This document shows positions 8,154 through 16,478 of a stretch of DNA of 64,000 nt, piece after piece. The DNA is from Desulfovibrio sp. ZJ209 (lineage in GTDB: Bacteria > Desulfobacterota > Desulfovibrionia > Desulfovibrionales > Desulfovibrionaceae). Made by a program: the position numbers and the translations under genes. The notes beneath the pieces were generated by a model. The model made no database searches and was not told where the DNA came from. It was given only the letters and a program-made list of their open reading frames with translations. Location of the stretch: contig NZ_JAAKEJ010000003.1 in the NCBI RefSeq assembly GCF_011039135.1, positions 124,001 to 188,000 on the forward strand. Direction: 5' to 3'. The number at the start of each line of letters is the position of its first letter. The stretch's first letter is position 1.

Positions 8154-9791
8154 ATGCCGTGGATCCAGAATTACATCACCGTGGGCGGGAGCACCGTGGG
8201 CTCGGCCTGTGTGGCGGCCATCCCGCTCCTCATCCTCTTTTACATGCTGGCCGTGCGCAAGGCCAAGGGCCATATCGCGGCGGCGGCCGGCCTCATCGGC
8301 GCGCTCATCGTGGCCGTGGCCGTGTGGGACATGCCCGTGGGCCTCGCCGTGAGCTCCACGCTCATGGGCGCGGCCTTCGGCCTCTTCCCCATCGTCTGGA
8401 TCGTGGTCACGGCGGTGTGGGTCTACAACATGACCGTTGAGTCGGGCGAGTTCGAGATCATCAAGGATTCGCTGGCGCGCCTCACCGATGACCGGCGCCT
8501 CCAGGCCCTGCTCATCGCCTATGCCTTCAGCTGCTTCATCGAGGGCACGGCCGGCTTCGGCACGCCCGTGGCCATCGCCGCGGCCATGCTGGTGGGCCTC
8601 GGCTTCACGCCGCTCTGGGGCGCGGGCATCGCGCTCATCGCCAACACCGCGCCCGTGGCCTTCGGCGCCATCGGCGTGCCCATCATCGTGGCGGCGTCCG
8701 TGTCCGGGCTCGACCTCATGTCCGTGAGCTCCATCGCCGGCCGCCAGCTTTCCCTGCTCGCGCTCATCGTGCCCATGTGGGTCTGCGTGACCATGTGCGG
8801 CTTCAGGCGCAGCATGGAGGTCTTCCCGGCCATCGTGGTCTCGGGCGTGTGCTTCGCGGGCATGGAATTCTTGCTCTCCAACTTCCACGGCCCGACCCTG
8901 CCGGACATCGGCTCGGCCATCGCCACCATCGTGGGCCTGGGGCTGCTGCTCAAGGTCTGGCGGCCGAAGCAGACCTACCGCTTCCCCGGCGAGGGCGACT
9001 CCAAGCTTGAGGGCGACGGCTCCCCCGCGGCCGTGGTCATGCGCGCCTGGGGGCCCTATCTGGTGCTCGCGGTCTTCGTGTTCTTCTGGGGGCTCCCCGA
9101 GTTCAAGAAGGTGCTCAACAGCGTGCCCGGCGCCATCTTCACCTTCGGCTGGCCCGGCCTTGACGGCGAGGTGCTCAAGACCGCGCCCATCGTCAAGGAG
9201 AACGCGGTCTACGCGGCCAAGTACACCTTCAACTGGCTCTCGGCGGGCGGCACGGCCATTTTGCTCTCCGGCCTCGTGTCCGTGCCGCTCATGCCGCGCT
9301 ACGGCTTCGGGCGCGCCATTGCCTGCTTCTTCCGCACCATCCGCCAGCTCATCCTGCCCATCATTACCATCGCCCTGATCCTCGGGCTCGCGTACCTCAT
9401 GAACTATTCGGGCATGAGCGCCACCCTGGGCCTGGCCTTCACGCTCACGGGCGGCTTCTTCCCCTTCTTCGCGCCCATTTTGGGCTGGCTCGGCGTGTTC
9501 CTCACCGGGTCGGACACGTCCTCCTGCGCGCTCTTCGGCGGCATGCAGCGCGACACCGCCGTGGCCGTGGGCATGAACCCCGACCTCGCCGTGGCGGCCA
9601 ACGCCTCGGGCGGCACCACGGCCAAGATGATCTCGCCGCAGTCCCTCTCCGTGGCCACCGCGGCCACGGGCATGGTGGGCGAGGAGGGCAACCTCTTCCG
9701 CTTCACCATTTTGCACAGCATCGGCATGACGCTCCTGCTCTGCGCGCTCACCTGGCTCCAGGCCGGGCCGCTCGCCTGGATGCTGCGCTAG
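8154..9791 (+). CDS. lctP: L-lactate permease
   Basis: The 545-residue integral membrane protein belongs to the LctP/LldP/GlcA lactate permease family. Characteristic blocks are FPIVWIVVTAVWVYNMTVESGEFE (about 79-103), AYAFSCFIEGTAGFGTPVAIAAAMLVGLGF (about 122-151), NTAPVAFGAIGVPI (about 166-179), and near the C-terminus FLTGSDTSSCALFGGMQ, NASGGTTAKMISPQSLSVATAATGMVGEEG. It imports lactate (or glycolate) by proton symport; lactate is the main electron donor of sulfate- and sulfite-reducing relatives. ATG 8154 follows gagaaaggttggactt. No lactate dehydrogenase gene is adjacent. A terminator follows directly, so it is a single-gene unit. Confidence 0.93.
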   Translation: MPWIQNYITVGGSTVGSACVAAIPLLILFYMLAVRKAKGHIAAAAGLIGALIVAVAVWDMPVGLAVSSTLMGAAFGLFPIVWIVVTAVWVYNMTVESGEFEIIKDSLARLTDDRRLQALLIAYAFSCFIEGTAGFGTPVAIAAAMLVGLGFTPLWGAGIALIANTAPVAFGAIGVPIIVAASVSGLDLMSVSSIAGRQLSLLALIVPMWVCVTMCGFRRSMEVFPAIVVSGVCFAGMEFLLSNFHGPTLPDIGSAIATIVGLGLLLKVWRPKQTYRFPGEGDSKLEGDGSPAAVVMRAWGPYLVLAVFVFFWGLPEFKKVLNSVPGAIFTFGWPGLDGEVLKTAPIVKENAVYAAKYTFNWLSAGGTAILLSGLVSVPLMPRYGFGRAIACFFRTIRQLILPIITIALILGLAYLMNYSGMSATLGLAFTLTGGFFPFFAPILGWLGVFLTGSDTSSCALFGGMQRDTAVAVGMNPDLAVAANASGGTTAKMISPQSLSVATAATGMVGEEGNLFRFTILHSIGMTLLLCALTWLQAGPLAWMLR

Positions 9792-9818
9792 GCTGGGGCA
9801 CCGCACCTTCGCACAAGG

Positions 9819-9854
9819 AGGCCCGTTCCGCTTCTGCGGGGCGGGCCTCTTTCG
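9819..9854 (+). terminator. Rho-independent terminator after lctP
   Basis: A 13-bp stem (AGGCCCGTTCCGC against GCGGGGCGGGCCT, two G-U pairs) with a 4-base loop is followed by tctttcg. Confidence 0.75.
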
Positions 9855-9915
9855 TTCAGGCAGACCCGGTGGAGGAGGGTGAATCAAAAATGGATTGTAA
9901 GTCGAATTCGGTTCA

Positions 9916-9943
9916 GCTTCAGGCGCTATTTTGAGTCTGAAGC
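9916..9943. promoter_or_regulatory. Inverted repeat upstream of the sigma-54 promoter (possible enhancer site)
   Basis: GCTTCAG and CTGAAGC are separated by 14 bases, about 115-145 bases upstream of the predicted sigma-54 start. That is the usual distance for a bacterial enhancer-binding-protein site. The cognate regulator is not in the window. Confidence 0.4.
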
Positions 9944-10032
9944 GGTTTGAAATTTGGGCGGCGGGGCCTTCCGGGAAAGAAGGCGCGCGTACAACTCAGT
10001 GAAATCACTTGTCAAAATGAGCCTGTGCCATC

Positions 10033-10048
10033 TGGCACAAGGCTTGCT
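10033..10048 (+). promoter_or_regulatory. Sigma-54 (RpoN) promoter of the tpa operon
   Basis: TGGCACAAGGCTTGCT matches the -24/-12 consensus TGGCAC-N5-TTGCT with exactly 10 bases between the invariant GG (10034-10035) and GC (10046-10047). Initiation is predicted near 10059, about 115 bases before tpa. An overlapping inverted repeat, TGTGCCA/TGGCACA, spans 10024-10039. Confidence 0.85.
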
Positions 10049-10174
10049 ATTTCAGGCACGGCCCTGTGGTCCGGGAGGGTACCGCCGGGCTTATACCATG
10101 CGGAATCCGACGCCGCCCCCGGATGTGCCGGTCGGGCATCCCCTGCGGCGCCAAGCACTCAATCGGAGGAAGAA

Positions 10175-11551
10175 ATGGCGCAGTCCTTCAACGCCGCCGA
10201 GCTGATCGCGGACGACAAGAAGTACGTCTGGCATCATCTCACCCAGCACAAGGTCTATGAAAAGTCCGATCCCATCATCTTTGTCAAGGGCGAAGGCATG
10301 CGGGTCACGGACATCAACGGCAAGCAATACCTGGATGCGGTCTCCGGCGGCGTCTGGACGGTCAACCTGGGCTACGGCAACGAGACCCTGGTGAAGGCCG
10401 TGAGCGACCAGATCAAGGAGCTCTGCTACTTCGCCAACGGCTACGGCAACATCCCCACCATCCGCTTCTCCAAGAAGCTGATCGAGAAGATGCCGGGCCT
10501 CTCCCGCGTCTACCTCTCCAATTCCGGCTCCGAGGCCAATGAAAAGGCCTTCAAGATCGTGCGCCAGATCTCGCAGCTCAAGCACGGCGGCAAGAAGTAC
10601 AAGATCATCTACCGCAACCGCGACTACCACGGCACCACCATCACCACGCTCTCCGCCTGCGGCCAGGAAGAGCGCAAGATGCAGTACGGCCCCTTCACCC
10701 CGGGCTTCGTGGAATTCCCGGCGTGCTCGGTCTACCGCTCGCCCTATCCGGCCGGCACCACCAACCTCGGCGAAAAGTTCGCCCTCGAGCTTGAGAAAGT
10801 GGTGCAGGCCGAAGACCCGGACACCGTGGGCGCGGTCATCCTCGAGCCCATCACCGCCGGCGGCGGCGTCATCGTGCCCCCGGACGGCTATTTTGAGACC
10901 ATCAGCGAGATCTGCAAGAAGTACGGCCTTCTGCTCATCATCGACGAAGTGGTCTGCGGGCTCGGCCGCACCGGCAAGTGGTTCGGCTACCAGCACTTCA
11001 ACGTCAAGCCCGACATCGTGACCATGGCCAAGGGCGTGGCCGCGGGCTACGCGCCCATCTCCTGCACGGTGACGACCGAGGAAGTCTTCCAGGACTTCAT
11101 CGCCGACCCCTCCGACCGCGAGGGCTATTTCCGCGACATCAGCACCTTCGGCGGCTGCACCTCCGGGCCGGCCGCGGGCTACGCCAACCTCTGCTACATG
11201 GAAGAGCACAACGTGCTCGACAACGTGGTCAAGATGGGCGAGTACCTCCTGAACGGCCTCAAGGAGCTGGAGAAGAAGTACGAGATCATCGGCGACGTGC
11301 GCGGCAAGGGCCTCTTCTGCGGCCTCGAGCTCGTCAAGGACCGCGCCACCCGCGAGCCCGTGTCCGAGGCTGTGGCCGGCGCCGTGGTGGCCGAGTGCAT
11401 GAAGCAGGGCGTCATCATCGGCAAGACGAGCCGCAGCTTCCGCGAGTTCAACAACACCATCTGCCTCGCCCCGGCGCTCATCACCACCACGGTGGAGCTC
11501 GACGAGATCCTCAAGGCGCTCGACAACGCCTTCAAGGTGGTCAAGGCCTAG
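10175..11551 (+). CDS. tpa: Taurine:pyruvate aminotransferase
   Basis: The 458-residue class III PLP aminotransferase starts at ATG 10175 after ggaggaaga. It has the fold's landmarks: SNSGSEANEKAFK (phosphate binding), NRDYHGTT, IDEVVCGLGRTG (Asp at about 257) and the Schiff-base lysine in MAKGVAAGYAP (about Lys286). The N-terminal WHHLTQHKVYEK and overall sequence are those I recognise from Bilophila Tpa, which moves the amino group of taurine to pyruvate, giving sulfoacetaldehyde and L-alanine. It is the first gene after a sigma-54 promoter, followed by transhydrogenase and TRAP transporter genes. The sulfoacetaldehyde-handling enzymes and alanine dehydrogenase are not in the window. Omega-amino acid substrates other than taurine remain possible. 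Confidence 0.85.
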   Translation: MAQSFNAAELIADDKKYVWHHLTQHKVYEKSDPIIFVKGEGMRVTDINGKQYLDAVSGGVWTVNLGYGNETLVKAVSDQIKELCYFANGYGNIPTIRFSKKLIEKMPGLSRVYLSNSGSEANEKAFKIVRQISQLKHGGKKYKIIYRNRDYHGTTITTLSACGQEERKMQYGPFTPGFVEFPACSVYRSPYPAGTTNLGEKFALELEKVVQAEDPDTVGAVILEPITAGGGVIVPPDGYFETISEICKKYGLLLIIDEVVCGLGRTGKWFGYQHFNVKPDIVTMAKGVAAGYAPISCTVTTEEVFQDFIADPSDREGYFRDISTFGGCTSGPAAGYANLCYMEEHNVLDNVVKMGEYLLNGLKELEKKYEIIGDVRGKGLFCGLELVKDRATREPVSEAVAGAVVAECMKQGVIIGKTSRSFREFNNTICLAPALITTTVELDEILKALDNAFKVVKA

Positions 11552-11562
11552 TTGTTCCGGCG

Positions 11563-11590
11563 GGCCGGGGCCTTCGGGCGCCCGGCCTTT
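11563..11590 (+). terminator. Intra-operon hairpin between tpa and pntAA
   Basis: GGCCGGG/CCCGGCC with an 11-base loop and only three Ts after it. More likely an mRNA-processing or attenuating hairpin than a full stop. Confidence 0.35.
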
Positions 11591-11627
11591 CACCATGCAC
11601 CAGCAAGATTTGCAAGGAGCCATTCCC

Positions 11628-12797
11628 ATGAAATTTACCGGTATGACCATCGGCGTGCCCACGGAAATCATGCCCGGCGAGCGCCGCGTGTCGTCCACCC
11701 CCGAGACCGTGAAGAAGATGGTGGACGACGGCGCCGTCGTGCTCGTGCAGGCGGGCGCGGGCGAGGGCTCGTTCTTCTCCGACGACCAGTACAAGGCCGC
11801 GGGCGCCACCATCGTGGAGCGCGCCAAGGACATCTTCGACAAGGCCGACGTCATCCTCAAGGTGAAAGAGCCGCTGTTCAACGAGAAGGAAGGCATGCAC
11901 GAGAGCGACATGCTCCGCGACGGCCAGTACCTCATCACCTTCCTGCACCCCGCCGCCCCGGTGAACAAAGAGCCCATGCGCAAGCTGCGCGACACGGGCT
12001 GCATCAGCATCACCCTTGACGGCATCCCGCGCATCTCCCGCGCCCAGAGCATGGACGCCCTCACCTCCATGAGCACCGTGGCCGGCTACAAGGGCGTGCT
12101 CATGGCCGCGAGCTACCTCGCCAAGTTCATGCCCATGATCGGCACGGCCGTGGGCGTCATCAAGCCCGCCAAGGTCGTGGTCATCGGCACGGGCGTGGCC
12201 GGCCTCCAGGCCGTGGCCACCGCCAAGCGCCTCGGCGCCGAAGTGACCGCCATCGACATCCGCCCCGACGCCGCCGAGCAGGCCCGCAGCCTGGGCGCCA
12301 AGTCCGTGGACACCGGCGTGCCGAAGGAAGTGGCCATCGGCGAGGGCGGCTATGCCCAGCGCCTGCCGGAAGAATGGCTGAAGAAGGAGATCGAGGCCAT
12401 CAAGCCCGTGGTGAAGGACGCCGACGTCATTATCCTCACGGCCCTCATCCCCGGCAAGCTCGCCCCGGTGCTCATCACCGAGGAGATGGTCAAGTCCATG
12501 AAGCCCGGCTCGGTCATCGTTGACATCGCCATCGACCAAGGCGGCAACTGCGCCGTCACCAAGGCCGGCGAGGAAGTCGTGGTGGACGGCGTGACCGTCA
12601 GCGGCATCAAGAACATCCCGGGCATGATGCCCACCAGCTCCACCTGGATGTTCGCCAACAACATCTACAACCTGCTTGCCTACCTCACCAAGGACGGCAA
12701 GATCGAGCTCGACCGCAACGACCCCATCGTGGCCTCCTCGCTGACCACCATCAACAAGGAGATCGTCCACGCCGGGGCCAAGGAAGCCGGCGTGTAG
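11628..12797 (+). CDS. pntAA: NAD(P) transhydrogenase alpha subunit part 1 (NAD(H)-binding domain I)
   Basis: The 389-residue protein starts at ATG 11628 after caaggagccattccc. It is the soluble domain I of a three-gene transhydrogenase: GVPTEIMPGERRVSSTPETV at the N-terminus, PRISRAQSMDALTSMSTVAGYKG (about 128-150, the RQD-loop region), nucleotide fold VVIGTGVAGLQAVATAKRLGAEV (about 183-206), and TALIPGKLAPVLITEEMV (about 265-282). No transmembrane segment follows; that part is a separate gene (pntAB), as in Rhodospirillum. It binds NAD(H) and passes hydride to NADP in domain III of PntB. It is related to alanine dehydrogenase but has PntA-specific blocks, so this is not the Ald expected in the taurine pathway. 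Confidence 0.9.
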   Translation: MKFTGMTIGVPTEIMPGERRVSSTPETVKKMVDDGAVVLVQAGAGEGSFFSDDQYKAAGATIVERAKDIFDKADVILKVKEPLFNEKEGMHESDMLRDGQYLITFLHPAAPVNKEPMRKLRDTGCISITLDGIPRISRAQSMDALTSMSTVAGYKGVLMAASYLAKFMPMIGTAVGVIKPAKVVVIGTGVAGLQAVATAKRLGAEVTAIDIRPDAAEQARSLGAKSVDTGVPKEVAIGEGGYAQRLPEEWLKKEIEAIKPVVKDADVIILTALIPGKLAPVLITEEMVKSMKPGSVIVDIAIDQGGNCAVTKAGEEVVVDGVTVSGIKNIPGMMPTSSTWMFANNIYNLLAYLTKDGKIELDRNDPIVASSLTTINKEIVHAGAKEAGV

Positions 12798-12809
12798 CAC
12801 CGCATTGGC

Positions 12810-12843
12810 AAGGGCGCGCTTCCCGACGGGGCGGCGCGCCCTT
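12810..12843 (+). terminator. Intra-operon hairpin between pntAA and pntAB
   Basis: A perfect 10-bp stem AAGGGCGCGC/GCGCGCCCTT with a 14-base loop; no long T run follows. It could tune the domain I to membrane-subunit ratio. Confidence 0.35.
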
Positions 12844-12893
12844 CTCGTATCCGCCGTCCGGCACCACCCTTTCGCATTCGCGGAGGCATCCCC

Positions 12894-13175
12894 TTGACCA
12901 CGTTCATCCTCATCCTGGTCTTTATCGCCGCCCTCGTCATCGGCTACAAGGTGCTGAGCCATATCCCGAGCCTGTTGCACACGCCGCTCATGTCGAGCAT
13001 GAACGCCCTTGACGGCGTCATCATCCTGGGCGCGCTCACGGCCACGCACCTCGCCACGACACCGCTGGGCGCGTTCTTCGGCGGCGTCGCCATCGCGCTC
13101 GCCATCACCAATGTCTTCGGCGGCTTCGACATCACGAACAAGATGCTGAAGATGATCGCCGGCAAGAAGCGCTAG
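12894..13175 (+). CDS. pntAB: NAD(P) transhydrogenase alpha subunit part 2 (membrane)
   Basis: This 93-residue membrane protein starts at TTG 12894 behind cggaggcatcccc. Three hydrophobic helices can be counted (FILILVFIAALVIGYKVL; the segment around MNALDGVIILGALTA; FFGGVAIALAITNVFGGF), with the PntA C-terminal signature HTPLMSSMNALDGVIILGAL near residues 27-46. It forms the domain II membrane part contributed by the alpha side and pairs with the PntB helices to make the proton channel. It sits between pntAA and pntB with short spacers, consistent with one operon. The length is normal for a split PntAB. Confidence 0.9.
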   Translation: MTTFILILVFIAALVIGYKVLSHIPSLLHTPLMSSMNALDGVIILGALTATHLATTPLGAFFGGVAIALAITNVFGGFDITNKMLKMIAGKKR

Positions 13176-13224
13176 GCCACAAGCCCCGCGCCCGCCGCCA
13201 CAATCCCAGGGAGACACTCCGCGC

Positions 13225-16200
13225 ATGAGCTCTTTCGCCTATTACATCATTGCCACGGTGCTCGCCGTTGCCATCCTCTACGGGCTGCACCTGATGAGCA
13301 ACGTCAAGACCGCCGTCCGGGGCAACGCCATCGCCGCCTTGGCCATGGCCCTCGCCATCCTCATCACCATGCTCAGGGACGATTCCTTCGGCTCGGTCAC
13401 GCTCTGGGTGGCCATCGCCGCGGGCATGGCCTTCGGCCTCTTCCTCTCCAACAAGGTGAAGATGATCCAGATGCCGCAGCTCGTGGCCTTTCTCCACGGC
13501 TTCGGCGGCGGCGCGGCCGCGCTGGTTGGCCTCATCATGCTGGTGGACGTGGGGCCGGAATCGGCCTTCCACCGCATCGACGCCTGCCTCGCCCTGTGCT
13601 CGGGCATGACCACCATCGCCGGCTCCTTCGTGGCCGCGGGCAAGCTGCACCAGGTGCTCCCGCAACGGCCCATCGTGCTGCCCAACCACAGTCGCATCGT
13701 CAATATCCTCCTCGGCATCATGGGCGTGGCGCTGGTCATCTACAACATCGCGCCCGACTTCCTGCCTTGGCTGATGATCGGCCTCATGTTCGTGACCGGC
13801 GCGCTCTTCGGCGTGGTCTTCACCCTGCGCGTGGGCGGCGCGGACATGCCCATCACCATTTCGCTGCTCAACTCCATGGGCGGCATCTCCTGCGCCATCG
13901 CGGGCTTTGCCGTGGCCGACCCGCTGCTCATCGCCGTGGGCGGCATCATCGGCTCGGCGGGCTACATGCTCACCCGCGTCATGTGCAAGGCCATGAACCG
14001 CCGGCTCATGCCCATCCTTCTGGGCGAGTCCTCGGTGGCGGGCAAGAAGCCGGGCGCGGCCCCTGCCGCCGCCGCTCCGGCCGCGCCCAAGTCCCCGGCC
14101 GGGCCCTCGGGCGCTGCCGCGGCTCCTGCCGCCGACGCCGAGGCCAATGACGACGCCGAGATAGCGAAGCTCCTGCGCGGGGCCAATCGCGTCATCATCG
14201 TGCCCGGCTACGGCATGGCCTTGGCGCAGGCGCAGCACCAGGTCAAGCAGCTGGCCGACGCGCTGGAGGCCAACGGCGCCAAGGTGGATTACGCCATCCA
14301 CCCGGTGGCGGGCCGTATGCCCGGCCACATGAACGTGCTTCTCGCCGAGGCCAATGTGGAGTATGAGCACCTGCTCGAAATGGACACCGTGAACCCGCTC
14401 TTCCCCGAGGCGGACGCGGTGGTCATCGTGGGCGCCAACGACGTGGTGAACCCTGCCGCCAACACGGCCGAGGGCACGCCCATCTACGGGATGCCGATTC
14501 TTGATGTGGACAAGGCCAAGGGAATCATCGTCTGCAACTACGACGAAAAGCCCGGCTATGCGGGCGTGCCCAACCCGCTCTACAAGAAGCAGGGCGTGCA
14601 CATGCGCCTTGGCGACGCGGCCAAGACCGTGGCGCACCTCGTGGACCTCGCCAAGGGCAATGTGGCGGCCCCCGCCGCTGCCGGCGCCGCCACTCCGACC
14701 GCTGGCGACGACGACGCCGCGCTCTCCAAACTGCTGCATGAGGCGAAGCGCGTCATCATCGTGCCCGGCTACGGCATGGCCTTGGCGCAGGCGCAGCATC
14801 AGGTCAAGCAGCTCGCCGAAGCGCTGGAGGCCAATGGCGCAAAGGTGGATTATGCCATCCATCCCGTTGCCGGCCGCATGCCCGGGCACATGAACGTGCT
14901 GCTCGCCGAGGCCAATGTGGACTACGAGCACCTTTTGGAGATGGAGACGGTCAATCCGCTCTTCCCCGAGGCCGACCTCGTGGTCATCGTGGGCGCCAAC
15001 GACGTGGTGAACCCCGCGGCCAATACGGCCGAGGGCACGCCCATCTACGGCATGCCCATCCTGGATGTGGACAAGGCCAAGGGCGTCATTGTCTGCAACT
15101 ATGATGAAAAGCCCGGCTATGCCGGCGTGCCCAACCCGCTCTACAAGAAGGAAGGCGTGCACATGCGCCTTGGCGACGCCGCCAAGACCGTGGCCCACCT
15201 CGTGGATCTCGCCAAGGGCGACGTGAAGGCCCCGGCCGCTGCCGCCCCCGCGGCGGGCGCGGCTTCCGGAGCAAGCGACGAGGCCCGCGCCGCTGACATG
15301 CTGAAGAACGCCAAGCGCGTGATCATCGTGCCCGGCTACGGCATGGCGCTGGCGCAGGCGCAGCACAAAGTCAAGCAGCTCGCCGACGCGCTTGAGGCCA
15401 ACGGCGCCAAGGTGGATTATGCCATCCATCCCGTGGCCGGCCGCATGCCCGGCCACATGAACGTGCTGCTCGCCGAGGCCAATGTGGATTACGAGCACCT
15501 GCTCGAGATGGACACGGTGAACCCGCTCTTTCCGGAGGCGGACCTCGTGGTCATCGTGGGCGCCAATGATGTGGTGAACCCGGCGGCCAACACGGCCGAG
15601 GGCACGCCCATCTACGGCATGCCCATCCTCGATGTGGACAAGGCCAAGGGCGTCATCGTCTGCAACTATGACGGAAAGCCCGGCTATGCCGGCGTGGAGA
15701 ATCCGCTCTACTCCAAGCCGGGCGCCATCCTCATGTTCGGCGACGCGGCCAAGACCGTGGGGCGCCTCGTGGATCTCGCGCAGGGCGCCACGCCCGAGGG
15801 CGGGGCGGCTCCGGCGGCTGCCGATGCCGCTGCGGGCTCCGCCGCCCCGGCCGGCGCTGGCGACGCCGCGGCCATGCTGAAAAATGCCAGGCGCGTCATC
15901 ATCGTGCCCGGCTACGGCATGGCCTTGGCGCAGGCGCAGCACAAGGTGAAGCAGCTCGCCGACGCGCTGGAGGCCAATGGCGCCAAGGTGGATTATGCCA
16001 TCCACCCGGTCGCCGGCCGCATGCCCGGGCACATGAACGTGCTCCTCGCCGAGGCCAATGTGGACTACGAGCACCTCTTGGAGATGGATACGGTGAATCC
16101 GCTCTTCCCCGAGGCCGACCTCGTGGTCATCGTGGGCGCCAACGACGTGGTCAACCCCGCGGCCAACACGGCCGAGGGCACGCCCATCTACGGCATGCCT

Positions 16201-16365
16201 ATCCTTGACGTGGACAAGGCCAAGGGCGTCATCATCTGCAACTATGACGAAAAGCCGGGCTACGCGGGCGTGGAAAACCCGCTTTACAGCAAGCCTGGCG
16301 TGGTCATGATGCTGGGCGACGCGGCCGCGAGCCTGGACAAGCTGCTCGCCATGCTGCGCGGCTAG
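13225..16365 (+). CDS. pntB: NAD(P) transhydrogenase beta subunit with four tandem NADP(H)-binding domains
   Basis: The product is 1046 residues, more than twice the usual 460-480 of PntB. Residues 1-270 are the normal multi-helix membrane domain II, including PQLVAFLHGFGGGAAALVG and LNSMGGISCAIAGFAVADPLLI. An Ala/Pro-rich linker follows, then four copies of the NADP(H)-binding domain III at about residues 309-480, 495-666, 685-854 and 880-1046, joined by Ala/Pro/Gly-rich linkers. Every copy keeps GYGMALAQAQ, HPVAGRMPGHMNVLLAEAN, GANDVVNPAANTAEGTPIYGMP and the NYDxKPGYAGV block, so all may bind NADP(H). The last copy ends in a normal PntB C-terminus. Start ATG 13225. Synonymous differences between copies argue against an assembly duplication. 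Confidence 0.93.
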   Translation: MSSFAYYIIATVLAVAILYGLHLMSNVKTAVRGNAIAALAMALAILITMLRDDSFGSVTLWVAIAAGMAFGLFLSNKVKMIQMPQLVAFLHGFGGGAAALVGLIMLVDVGPESAFHRIDACLALCSGMTTIAGSFVAAGKLHQVLPQRPIVLPNHSRIVNILLGIMGVALVIYNIAPDFLPWLMIGLMFVTGALFGVVFTLRVGGADMPITISLLNSMGGISCAIAGFAVADPLLIAVGGIIGSAGYMLTRVMCKAMNRRLMPILLGESSVAGKKPGAAPAAAAPAAPKSPAGPSGAAAAPAADAEANDDAEIAKLLRGANRVIIVPGYGMALAQAQHQVKQLADALEANGAKVDYAIHPVAGRMPGHMNVLLAEANVEYEHLLEMDTVNPLFPEADAVVIVGANDVVNPAANTAEGTPIYGMPILDVDKAKGIIVCNYDEKPGYAGVPNPLYKKQGVHMRLGDAAKTVAHLVDLAKGNVAAPAAAGAATPTAGDDDAALSKLLHEAKRVIIVPGYGMALAQAQHQVKQLAEALEANGAKVDYAIHPVAGRMPGHMNVLLAEANVDYEHLLEMETVNPLFPEADLVVIVGANDVVNPAANTAEGTPIYGMPILDVDKAKGVIVCNYDEKPGYAGVPNPLYKKEGVHMRLGDAAKTVAHLVDLAKGDVKAPAAAAPAAGAASGASDEARAADMLKNAKRVIIVPGYGMALAQAQHKVKQLADALEANGAKVDYAIHPVAGRMPGHMNVLLAEANVDYEHLLEMDTVNPLFPEADLVVIVGANDVVNPAANTAEGTPIYGMPILDVDKAKGVIVCNYDGKPGYAGVENPLYSKPGAILMFGDAAKTVGRLVDLAQGATPEGGAAPAAADAAAGSAAPAGAGDAAAMLKNARRVIIVPGYGMALAQAQHKVKQLADALEANGAKVDYAIHPVAGRMPGHMNVLLAEANVDYEHLLEMDTVNPLFPEADLVVIVGANDVVNPAANTAEGTPIYGMPILDVDKAKGVIICNYDEKPGYAGVENPLYSKPGVVMMLGDAAASLDKLLAMLRG
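14149..16365 (+). repeat. Four in-frame tandem copies of the PntB domain III coding unit
   Basis: Units lie at about 14149-14664, 14707-15222, 15277-15786 and 15862-16365. Units 1 and 2 share HQVKQ, VPNPLYKKxGVHMRL and TVAHLVDLAKG. Units 3 and 4 share HKVKQ and VENPLYSKPG. The array therefore looks like a duplication followed by a duplication of the pair, or two independent duplications. Many third-position differences separate the units. Confidence 0.95.
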
Positions 16366-16478
16366 GAGGAATGGGGGAAGCTGCCGTTCCGGGGCATGAG
16401 GCTTGATAGCTGTGAAAAAAAATGCTAGTCGGAAGGCAGAGTAGTAGGGGATTTCCATCATTGACTTCAGGAGGGTGT

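Noticed and set aside
11628..12797. Alanine dehydrogenase, as expected next to tpa
   Set aside because: SRAQSMD, the AGYKG block and the pntAB-pntB neighbours identify transhydrogenase domain I.
13132..16461. 1109-codon minus-strand open frame opposite pntB
   Set aside because: It mirrors the four-copy coding repeat and GC-rich third positions of pntB. It has His/Gly/Val-rich low-complexity content and no domain or ribosome site.
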